Program-made: the position numbers and the translations under genes
Origin: Heterobilharzia americana
Lineage: Eukaryota; Platyhelminthes; Trematoda; Strigeidida; Schistosomatidae
Direction of reading: 5' to 3'
DNA: 64,000 nucleotides
Assembly (NCBI GenBank): GCA_944470555.2
Contig: OX104134.1
Coordinates: 107,750,701-107,814,700, forward strand
In this document: positions 1-11,984 of the stretch, in pieces
Numbering within the stretch: the stretch's first letter is position 1
How the letters are laid out: every line of letters starts with the position of its first letter
Notes under the pieces: model-generated
Told to the model about the DNA's origin: nothing
Seen by the model: only the letters and a program-made list of their open reading frames with translations
Database searches by the model: none

Positions 1-1080
1 TCGCTGCACATGATTTCAAAAACCTGATTAATTTGAAAATGAAAATAAGATATATGAGCTAATGTGTTCTGTTGTATTTCACATACGGTAGGAACTTTTA
101 ACATACTTAAATTGAACATGTTGACTCTACAATAGTGTGCTCATCAATAAGCTTGAGAGTTCTGGAAAGCTTCAGTTCTGATCTGATATATGTATCTTCC
201 ACTACTTGGTAATTATTAGACTTATTACAACTGAACATCTATATTTTCAAATATTACAAATGTATCCACTACAGGGCTAAGTTACGATATTCGGCTACCT
301 GAGAAGGTCCAACTTTATTAGGTCTAGAGAATAAATTTATAATAAATTGTTACACAAACAATCCAAAATATTTTCATGGGTAGAACTAGAGGATACATAT
401 TGATGCAAGTTCCTAAGCTCAATTCTTTCTACAATTCGCTGGTATCCTTAAATTTTAAAAATACTTTAAAACTCGTCACTTTACAAAAATTGTTTGCTAT
501 TTGGTAAAAAATTGAGATCTTCAGTTAAAATTGAAGACTACTGATCAACTGTGTGATGCCGTCACAAAGACTAATGACCTTCCCGGTCCCAGTATTTTGA
601 TTTCATTGACTAGCACCGTCAAGTGTGAAATCGAGGTTCACAGTTTATTGCTGTTTTACTTCATCCAACTAGCATCTCCGAACTTGCAACTGTATACACG
701 AATTTGCCACGTAGGATAGGAAATACCGGATTTTTACCAAACCTTATCCAATTATGCAACAGTTCCAGTTGCCACACATGCAATAGAGTAGTAAAAATGA
801 AAGAATAGAATGACGATAAAATATGGAAGTCAAAGATAGCAGAAGAAAGTAAAAGATATTATATACAAAACGTATTAGAAAACATCCATGCATCTATCTC
901 AGCCCTGCCAATTTTCAAACACTACACTTTAAAATTCTTAACCAACAATTTTACGTGCTTTTTAGTTGACCTTTATTTAGCTAACAATAACAGATGTTGA
1001 TAAGGGTGCATAACGCCGGCAGAATATCAATCTTCGACCGCATATATTTTGAAAGTAACCTTGGCGGTACTTCATTCGTG
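1..1080. other. AT-rich stretch without a recognisable gene
   Basis: I see no conserved protein motif, repeat pair or RNA gene here. The short open frames (for example 531-719) have no recognisable domain, and both strands are broken by stops at the rate expected for AT-rich noncoding DNA. Confidence 0.6.
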
Positions 1081-1084
1081 GTGT

Positions 1085-1260
1085 TCTGGCTTAGTTGCCT
1101 AGAAACTCGACTTCTAACCAGCAGGTCACAAGTTCAAACCAGGCTCCACCTACCAAGATTTGGGCAGGCAGTTAGCATCACTAAACCCCACGCAATAGAT
1201 GTGGTTCATTGGGGACTACTCCACTGTACACAAGATAGTTGAGTGGATTTCGATTATTGA
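1085..1260 (+). repeat. SINE-like tRNA-related repeat, copy 1
   Basis: This stretch resembles 9768-9950 over most of its length. Shared blocks include GACTTC.AACC, CACCTACC.AG, ATCACTAA.CC and GTGGTTCATTG-like words. An A-box-like word lies at 1087-1097 (TGGCTTAGTTG) and a B-box-like word at 1131-1140 (AGTTCAAACC), about 40 bases apart, as in a tRNA-derived Pol III promoter. Two diverged copies in one window point to a dispersed SINE-like family rather than a tRNA gene. I could not fold a convincing cloverleaf. The family name is unknown to me. Confidence 0.5.
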
Positions 1261-1844
1261 TTCGACTCAGTACTTCAATCAGCGAGTGGACAACTTTGGA
1301 GCTGGGTAAAAATCACTAGGATAGAAAGATTAGCCGGGAAATGAGGTTCTTAATCTGCATTGGATTTAGGTTGGAATGAAATAAAGTTGTGAGAAAAAAT
1401 AAACGTGATTCAAATAAGAGGAAGGTAAATATCGACGAAGCAACTAAGTGTTCACCTGAAAGGTATGTGAAAATATAGGCTTCCTTCCTATCTTCTTTGC
1501 GTTAGGAACCATATGTTGTGAAAAAAACCGAAGTGGAAGGCATGGGTTTTTGATCTTGCGTTACCATTGCACGAACCAATTTTACCGAGTTACCGCTTAA
1601 AGTGCCGTTGTAGTCGTGGAAATGCATCCGCTCTTTATTTTGCTTTTAATCTTAGAGATGGAATCAGTTTACGTATGTTCATTTTCGATCCACTAATATC
1701 TACCTAATTCTTGATCATAAGATCTGATTTTCTTTATTGGCTACTTCCTTTTGTAGTCTCAACCAGAAATTATGTATAGGTGTATGTAGGTTAATAATAT
1801 CGTGTTGATTCGGCCACATTTTGTTTCCTCTTTGAGAATAACAG

Positions 1845-1960
1845 CCATAGTTAACACTTGTACACTACTGTGAAGTACGGCAACTTGGACCGATGCACCT
1901 GTGTGCGAGGTTCTAACTTGGATTTTCTCTCTGTCTAACCTAACACTTGAGTCAAGTTAA
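1845..1960 (+). repeat. RTE-type 3' tail relic
   Basis: The words CTACTGTGAAGT.CGGCAACTTG, TGTGTGCGAGGTTCTA and TTT..TCTGTCT recur at 8408-8485 and, more decayed, at 15,845-15,930. Reversed versions occur at 51,785-51,870 and 58,100-58,190. In those places the block ends an RTE-like 3' region, so this is read as a short 3' tail of the same older family. Confidence 0.5.
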
Positions 1961-2419
1961 ATCGATAATTTATGAGCACATATCTATATTCAACCTATCA
2001 GGAACTGTAGAAATCTAAATAATGTTGAATTAGGGATTTTCCGAAAATATTTCGCGTCACTAATTGACAACCACCTTTAAGCATTTCAAGTATTCAGCAC
2101 TCTGTTTCAATGAGAACAACAATGTAGGTGAGCCTACTTCTCGAAAATTTTCCCACGTTTTATAATTCCATTTAAACACCATTCAAAGAGACATTTCAAC
2201 GTTTCGTCTGTACAAATCAACGATATAAACGAAGAAGTAGTGAAGACGACATGTTTATTTAACCGCATTATTCAATCACTCCATGAAGGTGCACTGAATA
2301 TGGCGATGCCTAGGCTGAAATCATCAGTTCTCTTCACGAAAACTCAATTCTACGGAGAAGCAAGCCCACAAAGATACTACATACGCACAAGAGTGCAGCT
2401 AATACAAAAACGATTTCGG

Positions 2420-2527
<108 letters not shown>

Positions 2528-2529
2528 GT

Positions 2530-3467
2530 CTAGACAAAGATCGTGAACAGTGGTGGGCAGCGGCGATCGGTAATAATGGACAGTTATTTATACTTATTAA
2601 GGGAACTAGGGGGAGAAGGTCAACAACAGTTAGTGAAACTATAAACGAGAAGGAAGGGCCAGCGATTCACCCGCAGTGGAGACGACTGGAACGACGGGCA
2701 GAACACTTCGAGGAACAGTTTAACTGGCCTCCAGCCACGATTGCGTTGCAAGCTATCCAGTAGGATCCTGAATGGGACATAGAGATAGGACCCAGCACTA
2801 GAAGAAGTTGAGAAAGTGGTAGGTAACCTGAAATGAGGAAGGGCAGCAGGACCAGACGGACTACCTGCTTAGGTATACAAGAATGGTGGTAGAGTGCTCT
2901 TAGTCAGATTAACGGAAGTGTTAGCCAGTATACGGGAATCAAACACGCTCCCCTCTGACTGGTCTAAATCACTGATTATCCCAGTCTTCAAGAAAGGCGA
3001 GAAGTCCTCTTGTGATGACCATAGAGGAATCAGCCTGACGAACATAGTGTCTAACATTCTAGGTTCCATAATTCTTCGACGCCTGAGTGAAGCTCGGGAA
3101 CAGCAAGCCCGAGAAAACTAGGCAAGCAGGCTTTAGACCTGGCCGCGGGTGTATCGACCGAATATTCACACTGCACAAGGTTTTGGAACACAGGGACGCT
3201 TGCCGATGTCCGACAATAGCTGTATTTCTCAACCTGAAGGCGGCATTCGACTTCATTGATCGACAAGTCTTATGGTAATGCCTGTCACTGAAAGGCGTGC
3301 TGAGTAAGTACATCACCTTATTGAAGGCTGTTTACTCGGACACTTGTGGGTGTGTTAGAGCCTATGGTGAGATATCCGGGGAGCTATGTTCATTGAGTGG
3401 TGTTTGTCAAGGGTGTCCACTGTCTCCATCCTTATTCAATTTTATCATAGATATTATCATGGACGTC
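2530..3467 (+). mobile_element. RTE-clade non-LTR element A (5' part of split element A+C)
   Basis: Plus-strand remains of an RTE (SR2-like) polyprotein, from the endonuclease-RT linker into the reverse transcriptase. Readable pieces include [62 protein letters not shown] and CQGCPLSPS. Several stops and frameshifts interrupt it, for example TAG at 2761 and 3119. The match stops at 3467, where element B begins on the opposite strand, and the missing continuation resumes at 7087 (C). A and C are therefore halves of one 5'-truncated insertion. It is non-functional. Confidence 0.85.
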
Positions 3468-4128
3468 AATCAATAACAACATAGGACCAGCCATTACTGC
3501 GTAACGCTCCGGGTTGTCGCACCTCATATCAGTACCTCAAGTAGAAAGATAGTGAGGTGAAGGATGAAGATAAGAGAATGCAGTCAAAAGAAACATGAAG
3601 TATGAGAAGAAAGAAAAGAGGAGTGACAAAATGATGAGATTCGTAGAGTGTAGTTAAGATGAGGATAATGTGTGTATACATCTGCGCCACTGACATCGGT
3701 TCTCAGCCATGCCATCAACTAGAGTCTCCAACCACTGCTTCCTCTTGTCCCGTGGATCCCAACCACCTAGTCTGCATCGTCCTACATGGCTTAAACCAAC
3801 AGTCAGAGACTTCATACATTGGTGCCATGTTTTAGTCTGGCCACCTCGGGCCTTTTCCCAGCCTCAACCTACTTCGACCAACATTGTGTGACAAGGATAC
3901 GTAATATGTGTCCAAACCATCTCAGTCGATGAACGTTCGTAACCTCGTCAACTGATTTACATCGGCTTCCTAAAACTCTGTAAAACTGACGTCTGCGTTA
4001 CTCACGTGACGACACCACGGAATACGACCTACACTACAGTGGTCGAACACTTGAAGCCTTCTCACGTCTTCCACCTTGAATGGCCATGTTTCAAAGCCAT
4101 ACAGTAGAAAAGACCGGACTGCTGTGGA

Positions 4129-5229
4129 TCACACACCACCCTTAATAGACAATCGGATATCACGGCGGCGCCATAGGTGGCGCAAATTGGCAAAAGCCAA
4201 TCGAGCCTTTTGTATCCGTGCAGAAATCTCATCGGCAACTAACCCACCAGGGTTGATCCTACCTCCCAGGTAAGTGAAGTGGTCAACACACTCAACCACT
4301 TCACTCTCTATTGTTAACCGCAGCACCATTGAAGACCAGTCCTGGAGCAAAAATTTGCATTTGGGTGGTGAAAATCGCATCCCAAACATTCTCAAATTCC
4401 CACTCAAAGTGTTCAGAAGACTCTGCATCTTGTCAGCGTCTTCACCTAACAGGACTATGTCATCTGCATATTCTAGATCTAACGAAAATTCATCTGCGAT
4501 TAGGTCAACGTCTGTGTAATTAGGTGACGAGAGGGAAACCTCCATAAGAATATCTATGATAAAATTAAATAAGAATGGGGATAGTGGGCATCCTTGACGG
4601 ACACCACTTGATGAGTATAGCTCCCTGGACAACTCACCATAGGCTCTAACACACCCACAAGTGTTCGAGTAGAGAGCTTTCAATAAGGTGATGTACTTAC
4701 TAGGCACGCCTTTCAGTGACAGACACTGCCATAAGACTTCTCGATCAACGGAGTCAAATGCCGCCTTCAGGTCGAGAAATACAGCTATTGTCGGGCGTCT
4801 GTAAGCATGCCTATGTTCCAGGACCTGGCGCAGTGTGAATATTTGGTCGATACATCCACGGCCAGGTCTAAAGCCTGCCTGGTTTTCTCGGGCTTGCTGT
4901 TCCCGAGCTCCACTCAGGCGTCGGAGAATTATAGAACTTAGGATCTTAGACACTATGTTTGTCAGGCTGATTCCTCTGTGGTTATCACAAGAGGACTTCT
5001 CGCCTTTCTTGAAGACTGGGATGATCAGTGACTTAGACCAGTCAGAGGGGATCGTATTTGATTCCCATATACTGGCTAACACTTCCGTTAACCTGACTAA
5101 GAGCATCTCAAAACCATTCTTGTATACCTCAGCAGGTAGTCCGTCTGGTCCTGCTGCCCTTCCTCGTTTCAGGCTACCTACCGCTTTCTCAACTTCTTCT
5201 AGTGTTGGGGTCCTGTCTCTATGTCCCAT
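4129..5229 (-). pseudogene. RTE element B, reverse transcriptase domain
   Basis: A 366-codon frame overlapping the endonuclease frame by 31 bases. RT blocks are in order: AGPDGLPAEVY (about residues 26-36), SLIIPVFKKG, FLDLKAAFD with a catalytic-type Asp (151-159), GVRQGCPLSP (209-218), and the intact active-site box YADD (254-257), followed by FTYLGGRI. It stops at TGA just after LSIKGGV. Homologous sequence (STAVRSVLLYGFETW) continues beyond the stop, so the C-terminal region is cut off. The same TGA position occurs in C and D. Confidence 0.88.
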
Positions 5230-6551
5230 TCAGGGTCCGACTGGATAGCGGGCAGCGCAATCGTGGCTGGAGGCCAGTTAAACTGTTCCTCGAAGTGTTC
5301 TGCCCATCGTTCCAGTCGTCTCCACTGCGAGTGAATCGCTGGTCCGTCCTTCTCCGCTATAGTTTCACTAACTGTTGTTGACCATTTCCCCCTAGTCTCC
5401 TTAATAAGTCTAAATAACTGTCTACTGTTACCGATCGCCGCTGCCTTTTCCATCTCTTTAGCCTTTGCTGCCCACCACTGTTCACGATCGTTGCGCAGAC
5501 TTTTCGTCAGTCTATTTTTAAGTTGCGCTCGCTCTTCATTGTACTCAGAGCCTGCAGGGATGCATTCACGTGCATCCATTAGTTTGGAAGAAGCTGCTGA
5601 TATCCACTGGCTCTTTTTAGCCATTATCTTGGAGTCGGCTACAGTCTCCAGTGCTGCTTTTACAGTAGACTGAAGATGGCACCAAGCTTCTTCTGGATGA
5701 GTGACAGTCTTTTGTTCCGATAACTGCCTAGCCAACTTCTCACTGAACACGGCTTTGGTGTTTTCGTTGTCCAGCAGAACTCGTAGTGGTTTTGTTGCCA
5801 AATTTTTTCTACGTCCATTGAGACGCAGGCATATACGTGCTCGGACCAACGCATGATCGCTGTCCAAACACGTACTCCAGAAGGAGCGGCAGTCTTCCAC
5901 CGATCCTCTCCAGCGATGACTGATAACAATGTGGTCTATCTGTGTCCATCGCTGAGTCGAGCTCGGTGGACGCCAGGTCAGACAGTGCCTTTCTTTATGT
6001 CTGAAATTTGTGCTGGCTAAAAATAGGCGGTTATCTGAGCATAGTTGTAATAGGCGATCACCGTTATCTGTACGTTCAGCTGGGATTCCGAAAGTGCCAC
6101 CTAAGTGCCTTTCTGCCTCACTCAGTCTACCCACCTGTGCGTTGAGGTCACCTGCAACAACCACTACGTCCGAACGTTTGGCTTTCGAGAGGAGGTTAGA
6201 CAGTTTATGGTAGAACTCGTCCTTCACTTCATCCGAACTGCAGTCAGTGGGTGCGTAAGCAGAGATTACAAAGAGACAACGGCGAGTCTCACTATTCCTT
6301 TTAGTTCTCACTGTGCCGTTCAGCCTCATAGCGCAGAGGCGACTATCAACTGGGATCCAGTCTAGTAGTGAGTTTTCTGCCCTACTGCTTAATGCTATAC
6401 CTACACCTGCAAGACCACGAGAGCTAGCTATCGAATCTCCAGAAACTCGAAGGGTGAATTTTGTGCATTCACCAGATTGGTCAGGAGAGGTCAGGTGAAT
6501 AACCACACTTGGGTCCTGTATGCGTGTCTCACAAACACAGCACACATCCAT
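5199..6551 (-). pseudogene. RTE element B, endonuclease domain and linker
   Basis: A 450-codon frame encoding an AP-endonuclease-like (EEP) domain that nicks target DNA for target-primed reverse transcription. Visible motifs are CETRIQD near the start, SAYAPTD, VVVAGDLNAQVG, WTQIDHIVIS, and the C-terminal catalytic-type DSDHALVRA. The linker includes EQWWAAKAKEMEKA and [10 protein letters not shown]. The Met at 6551 is not the true start: upstream, in another frame, lies conserved sequence (HIGAFNVRTLRQIGQQ at about 6570-6625), so a one-base indel has cut the N-terminus off. The frame ends after DPEWDIE, where a run of Cs shifts into the RT frame. Confidence 0.85.
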
Positions 6552-7086
6552 GCCCGAGTTGCTAGAGTCTTTGCCAACGAAGCCTGTTGGCCAATTTGAC
6601 GGAGGGTGCGGACATTGAAGGCTCCAATATGTAATTTGGAGCGTGGTTTAAGGAGACCAGGGATGCTGTTCTGTGGACTCAGATCGTTGTCGAAGGCTGC
6701 AGAGGTAGGAGAAATTGAAGATGATGCAGCATCATTAATTAAGAGACGTGAAGGAAGATTAGAAGGTAATGATGGAGGAGGAGGATAGCAGTCAGAAGAA
6801 ACTTGGGTGCTGACAGAGTTGTGAGGGCGGTTGACACTTCCCGGCTGCCCACACCGTGGAAGGCTATTTCTTCTTAAGGTACCTGAAAGAGATTTGTGTG
6901 ACCGCAGAGCCCATCGGACATCTGCTTGAGGCCTGTCACACTCAGCCTTTTGAGTATGATTATTTTGAACTTTTGTATTTTTGGGACCGGATGGTTGAAA
7001 GGCAACGACAAACGAACCAACACCGCCGGCCCGGCAGACCGTGGGGCAAGGTGAAGTGTGTTATTTCGGGGGCCGTCCGTCTGATA

Positions 7087-7965
7087 GACGTCTCCCTCTG
7101 GTTACCTGACCACACAGGTAGACGTAATCGCAGGAGAATTTTCGTTAGACCTAGAATATGCACATAACATAGTCCTGTTAGGTGAAGACGCTGACAAGAT
7201 GCAGAGTATTCTGAACACTTTGAGTGCCAATTTGAGAATGTTTGGGATGCATTTCCCACCACCCAAATGCAAATTGTTGCTCCAGGATTGGTCTTCAACA
7301 GTGCCCACTGCCACTAACAACAGAGAGTGTAGTGATTGAGTGTGTCGACCACTTCACTTACCTGCGAAGTAGGATCAGTCCTGCCCTGATGGCTGGCTCA
7401 GTGGCCGATGAAATCTCTGCACGAATACAAAAGGCTCAGCTGGCTTTTGCCAACTTACGCCACCTATGGCGCCACAGTGATATCCGATTGTCTATTAAGG
7501 GTCGCGTGTGATCCACAGCAGTCCGGTCTGTTCTACTGTATGGCTTTGAAACATGGCCATTCAAGGTGGAAGACATGAGAAAGCCTCGAGTGTTTGACCA
7601 TTGTAGCGTAAGCCGTATTCGGTATCATGGTTTGAGCCATGTGGGGCGATGCAGAGTAGCCGGTTGGGGTCCGCGAGTCAAGAGAAACCAGTGGTTGGAG
7701 TGTCTAGGTGATATGGCTCAGAACCAATGTCAGTGGCCCAGATGTACACACACTAGTATCATCTTAACGATGCTATGGTGAATCTCATTATTTTCTCACT
7801 ATTCCTTTCCCTCTCCTCATACTTTATATTTCTTTTTACTGAATTTTCTTTCCTTCGTCTTGCACCTCACTGCCTTTTTTACTTGATGTAGTGATATGAG
7901 GTGTGGCATTTCTGACCGTTAGGCAGTAATGCCTAGTCCTATATTGATAGATGATGATGATATAT
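7087..7965 (+). mobile_element. RTE element C (3' part of split element A+C)
   Basis: Resumes the RTE reading at the point where A stops (CCCTCTGGTTACCTG matches the same site in B), so it is the 3' half of A. The active-site box is YAHN instead of YADD (about 7150-7170), so the enzyme is dead. RT C-terminal segments EDADKMQS, FGMHFPPPKCKLL and AFANLRHLWR are readable. A TGA follows SIKGRV at about 7509. Compared with D, about 220 bases are missing after 7618. The 3' end carries the RTE tail TATTGATAGATGATGATGA. The sequence is nearly identical to D. Confidence 0.85.
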
Positions 7966-7984
7966 ATAGGAAAATGGGTTGCGT

Positions 7985-8490
7985 ATGCCCATCCAGCGCC
8001 TACATCGACATGCAGTGTTAAAAGAAGTTGGATGAGGTTAGAAGAGGACTCAGTGTGATCAGACTAAGATGTGGCACTAGCCCATGAAGTTCCTGGCTGT
8101 TGCTTTCAGCCGTGTAAGGAGGTGCAGACTTTGGTAGTGTTGTATTCTCTGAGTTAGGTGATTTAATTGTGAACCTTTAATTTTCTTTCTAGATATCATC
8201 AGCACTAACTTCATAGTGAGCTGTGGACTCCCAGGTTGGGAACCCCGAGATCATAGAAAACAATACTTAGTGACCTTCGGCAACACGGCTGAAAACTGGT
8301 CATAATGGTGCATATGTGTGACGGCTTCCAAAGCTTGGACATCTTCACCAACCCTGATTGACCACGTATACCATGACATAATTCTTTTGTTACTCTCTTG
8401 TTCTTTGCATGCTACTGTGAAGTGTGGCAACTTGAACCAAATCACTTGTGTATGAGGTTCTACACTGATTTCGTCTGTCTATCAAGCAAG
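7985..8490 (+). mobile_element. Old RTE-like 3' region relic
   Basis: Fragments parallel the 3' part of element F: a GTTGGATGAG...AGAAGAGGACTCAGTGTGATCAGACTAAGATGTGGCAC-type stretch, CTGGTCATAATGGTG, and the tail CTACTGTGAAGTGTGGCAACTTG. No open frame survives. The order of shared blocks fits a plus-strand 5'-truncated RTE of an older subfamily than B, C and D. Confidence 0.6.
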
Positions 8491-8499
8491 GTAATTTAA

Positions 8500-9765
8500 G
8501 AAAATAGGATCTGGTATTACTGTGATATGGCTCAAGTTACTATCTTGTAAACAACACATCGTGGCATAAACTAGCAATAGGAAAAGCAAAAAGAATTAGA
8601 AGAATATCGTTGCTCAAAGAACACCACAATGAGAGAAAAAGAGATTAATGGAGTAAAGACATAGGACTTTATGAGCGCACTACCATGAAGTAAAATAACC
8701 CAGTCGACAGAACTTGAGTAATTATTTCTAGATGAAAAAAACTTGAACTTTACAAATAATTCAAAACTCACCAAAATAAAGGAATGCCAAAACGATGACT
8801 AAAGTTCGACATCGAAGTGATAACTCGAACCAATTTCCGCCCATCTAAAGTAAAAGTAAACAGAATGTGATACAAAAAACTGCTGTAAACGCCTTACCAC
8901 TTGTTGAATTCTTATCCTTTTCTACTTCATCACACTTATAATAGGAGAGCCTGAACACTCTTTCACCAAATTTGAGACTTCCACAAAAGTGAACACGTCC
9001 ACAATCTGAAGACTTAATAATAATTTGTGCGTTATCAATGGACAATTGTAGCATTTTATTTAAAATGTATGAGACAACTTTTTACTTTGACATGTGAGTC
9101 AGAATTATGTATATACAAACACCACACACACACACACACACTTTAGATACACCTAAAGAAAGCTTCATTGTGACTGAACACTAGTCATATGATATTTCAT
9201 CTCTTATACCCTTTTTCTTGTATTGATGTACAGCATGAAAAATAAAATGAACAACGTTAACCTTGTTTATATTTTTGTACTACTCTATGAGCAGCAGTTA
9301 ATTTGTGAGGATTAACGATGGTCACTGGCTGTATGAACTTCCAAAGCACGACTGGAAGGTTCATGGGTGGAAGACTAAACACAGTTCTACAGATAACTGA
9401 TAATGGATGAGTGGGTTATTTACGTAAACTTTCACACTCGTCAGTAGATTGCCATTGCAATGCATCACATTAATTTCGTCAAATATTTTTTACACTTCAG
9501 TTAAATTATTTTCTATTTTGCAGTAATTTTCTACTCTGGCAATATTTTCATAATTTCAACTTTGTACTACTTGATATTGGTACGTAGTAACACTCACGAA
9601 GTTTGGAGCCTGATGCCCCACGTTACGCATCAAGTTACGTTGCAGAGTACTTTGTTTTGCACGGTACCATTCCCTTTATCATTCACTATTATCTATATAT
9701 TTATTATTTGCTGGACCGAGTGTTTGGTCTTTACTTCTAGAAGAAAACTACAGCATTCGGATTAT
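8500..9765. other. Gene-free stretch
   Basis: Nothing recognisable except a short (CA)n run at 9122-9141. Open frames at 8571-9054 on the minus strand and 9562-9780 on the plus strand show no known domain. Confidence 0.55.
9122..9141. repeat. (CA)n microsatellite
   Basis: About ten CA units in a row, directly visible. Confidence 0.95.
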
Positions 9766-9767
9766 AA

Positions 9768-9950
9768 AATGGCTCATTGATTCAAGGAGTTGACTTCCAA
9801 CCGGTAGCTGACAAGTTCCAAGACCGCTGCACCTACCGAGGTTTCAGCAGCCATGTACTATCACTAACCCTCACATAATAGGCGCGGTTCATTGTCCGCT
9901 GCACAAATGAGCACAAGGTTGCTATGTGGATTTTGATTTCGACGTTATAC
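9768..9950 (+). repeat. SINE-like tRNA-related repeat, copy 2
   Basis: Diverged copy of 1085-1260. An A-box-like TGGCTCATTGA lies at 9770-9780 and a weak B-box-like word at 9813-9825. These are followed by the shared CACCTACCGAGG, ATCACTAACCCTCAC and GCGGTTCATTG blocks. Confidence 0.5.
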
Positions 9951-10224
9951 CTGCCAATATTCGAACCTGAAATGTTGCAGACCCAAAGGATGAAGATAAT
10001 CGCTGATAATCCAGATAACTCCTTGTCTTAGGAAAATGAACAACCTCTACTAAAGGTGAATTCCTTTCGAACTTCATTACCGCTCCTTAGCAGTTAATGC
10101 AGCTAAAGTTGATAATTGTCATAAGCACGATGAATTTTTACATTCTGATAGTTGCCTGAACTGAGTAGTGAAGCTGAGTTAGAAGAGTAAATGAAAAAAT
10201 CGGCCCGATAGAGAACTACAATGA

Positions 10225-10335
10225 CGCGGTGGTCAGGATTGAATATCACAATAACCCAATGAGTTGGCACGCCTTTCCCTTGAGGTCTTAACATACCATA
10301 AAGAACAGTTGGATAACGTTAAGACAAAATGCAAT
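10225..10335. repeat. Dispersed repeat of unknown class, copy 1
   Basis: Shares an ordered set of words with 14,140-14,262: GGTCAGG.TTG.ATATCACAAT, CCTTGAGGT.TTAAC.TACCA, and GTTGGATA...TAAGACAAAA. No coding potential or terminal structure could be assigned. Confidence 0.5.
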
Positions 10336-10494
10336 CACTATAATAATGCGAATAGCTACTTTAAAACAATTAGTTCCTTTTATAAACTTCTACAAAACAG
10401 TAAGAAGCAAAGTGCCTGAACCGTGTAATGTATCTGCGCAACTCATTAGGCACTACCTAATAAATTTTGATGGATAGTTAGGCAGTAAAAAATA

Positions 10495-11310
10495 ACCAGA
10501 GCACCCAAACTAACTCTTCACTTTGTCCCGAAGAACGATATCTTCACCAGTCTTCCGTATAAAGGTGATTCTCATAGTACAATCCTTAAACAGAGACTTA
10601 ACTCTGCTGTTAGAAGAACATACTATGTAGCTAGGGTTCGACTAAAGGAAACTACCAAGTCTGTACATTCTCCCAAACCCTTACAGAATATGAGAGAAAA
10701 TGCCACACCCCACTGTATCTACCAATTCAAATGTACATGTGGTGACACATACATGGAAAGGACTCATAGATCCATACAACTCAGCACCTCAAAGCATATT
10801 CCAAAGTGGCTTCAGAGAACAATTGAATCCCCTGAAACCATTTATGTTGGTAGCAAAGTCCTTCGATCGCGAGACATATTTTTGAGACCGGTCACAGGAC
10901 TGACAGTGCTACTCCGTTTAGACCTATTTACAAAACGTATTGGAAGCAGATCCTTAAATTTCTTGAGGCTTTAGCGATTAAAAATTTAAACCACCCTTTT
11001 GTTAAAAACAATTTATCACATTAATTCTCCCTTGGCGAATTCGACTCTGAAACCAAGTTCGATATACTACTATTTTCACTTGATAGTTTTTCGTTATTAT
11101 TTGACCTTTAATTCAGCCTTCCTACTTGACCCCTTTTTCACGTTCTCACCCTTGATTCATCTTGGAAAGCGAAACAAACCACAAAATCTCACTTGGTTTC
11201 AGATCATTTATCTGTTAGACAACCATGGAACGCTGAACAGATGTTATATCCTAGTTTGTCTATCTTTCACTGCTTTCGACCTTTCGTCGTTTGTGTTTTT
11301 GAACGATTTG
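10495..11310 (+). mobile_element. Penelope-like element, C-terminal fragment with GIY-YIG-type endonuclease
   Basis: Frames here read as the end of a Penelope-like polyprotein: the RT-endonuclease linker (LPYKGDSHSTILKQRLNSAV, then RRTYYVARVRLK), followed by a Cys-rich GIY-YIG-type region CIYQFKCTCGDTYMERTHRSI and KHIPKWL (about 10,717-10,840). A frameshifted tail reads ATPFRPIYKTYWKQILKFLEALA (about 10,905-10,975). In intact relatives the CTCG..YIGRT...EHIPKWL segment is the nuclease core. Here Met-Glu replaces Ile-Gly. The RT palm is absent, so this is a 5'-truncated dead copy. The right limit is uncertain. Confidence 0.75.
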
Positions 11311-11399
11311 GTGGTTAATTTGTTATGTATATCAACAGTGACATCATTAGTTTCACTCATTGTAGAGTAGTATCATGCATGTCAACAAATAATTTTTAC

Positions 11400-11980
11400 T
11401 ATCTATTCTAACTCATACATATTATATCACTGTGTAGTTTCGAAAATGAAATTTTTGTTGAAATTTACATTTTGCAAGTAAATGAAGATTATTTATCCCA
11501 TTACTTACTGTACTCAAGTGCGCAGTTATAACTTCAGGTGTAGAGTTTTAAATGAAATCAACAAATTTTGATATTACTGGTAGCAGGTATCAGTATCTCA
11601 TAAAGTAAAAACTAACTAACAAAGTTACAGTCATAAGTGTAGCTTGTACCAAACGATTGTAGAAACTAATGAGAATCATACTCTAACTTCAGATCTTGTT
11701 TTATTAGGTTGCCTGTATCTTAAGCACAAATCTAAGCTGATCATTGAAGCTTAGTGAAAATATGAACTGCTATGGTGTATGTGGAGCTAAAGCTACTTGC
11801 TTGAGACACCTGACTTCTAAGTAGTCACTTAGGGTCATAATAATGTTGGACCTAAAGAAACTATGTATTCATTTACGGCCCGAGACTTCATACCAACGCA
11901 GTAAAGAACGAAAAGAGTAATATGCCACGAGAGAAAAGTTGCTAGTATCCTGATGGGGTTATATGAAGTGTGGCAACTTG
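11400..11980. other. Gene-free stretch
   Basis: AT-rich sequence. I see no domain, repeat pair or RNA structure. Confidence 0.5.
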
Positions 11981-11984
11981 GAAC

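Larger units (their letters stand above)
3468..7086 (-). mobile_element. RTE-clade (SR2-like) non-LTR element B, near full length
   Basis: A 3.6-kb minus-strand insertion that splits element A/C. It carries, in order, a 5' region, an apurinic-type endonuclease, a reverse transcriptase and a 3' region ending near TTGTTATTGATT. It is bracketed by GACGTC at 3462-3467 and 7087-7092, which reads as a 6-bp target-site duplication. The length is normal for RTE elements (about 3.2-3.6 kb). It is defective: there is a one-base frame change between the conserved NVRTL.QIGQ segment and the DVCCVCETRIQD segment (about 6555), another between endonuclease and RT (about 5210), and a TGA in the C-terminal region at about 4129. 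Confidence 0.88.

Noticed and set aside
1087..1160. A functional tRNA gene
   Set aside because: A- and B-box-like words exist, but no acceptor stem or complete cloverleaf could be formed, and a second diverged copy points to a SINE-like repeat.
4835..6498. Plus-strand frames (137, 86 and 61 codons) across RTE B
   Set aside because: Antisense shadows of the endonuclease and RT frames.
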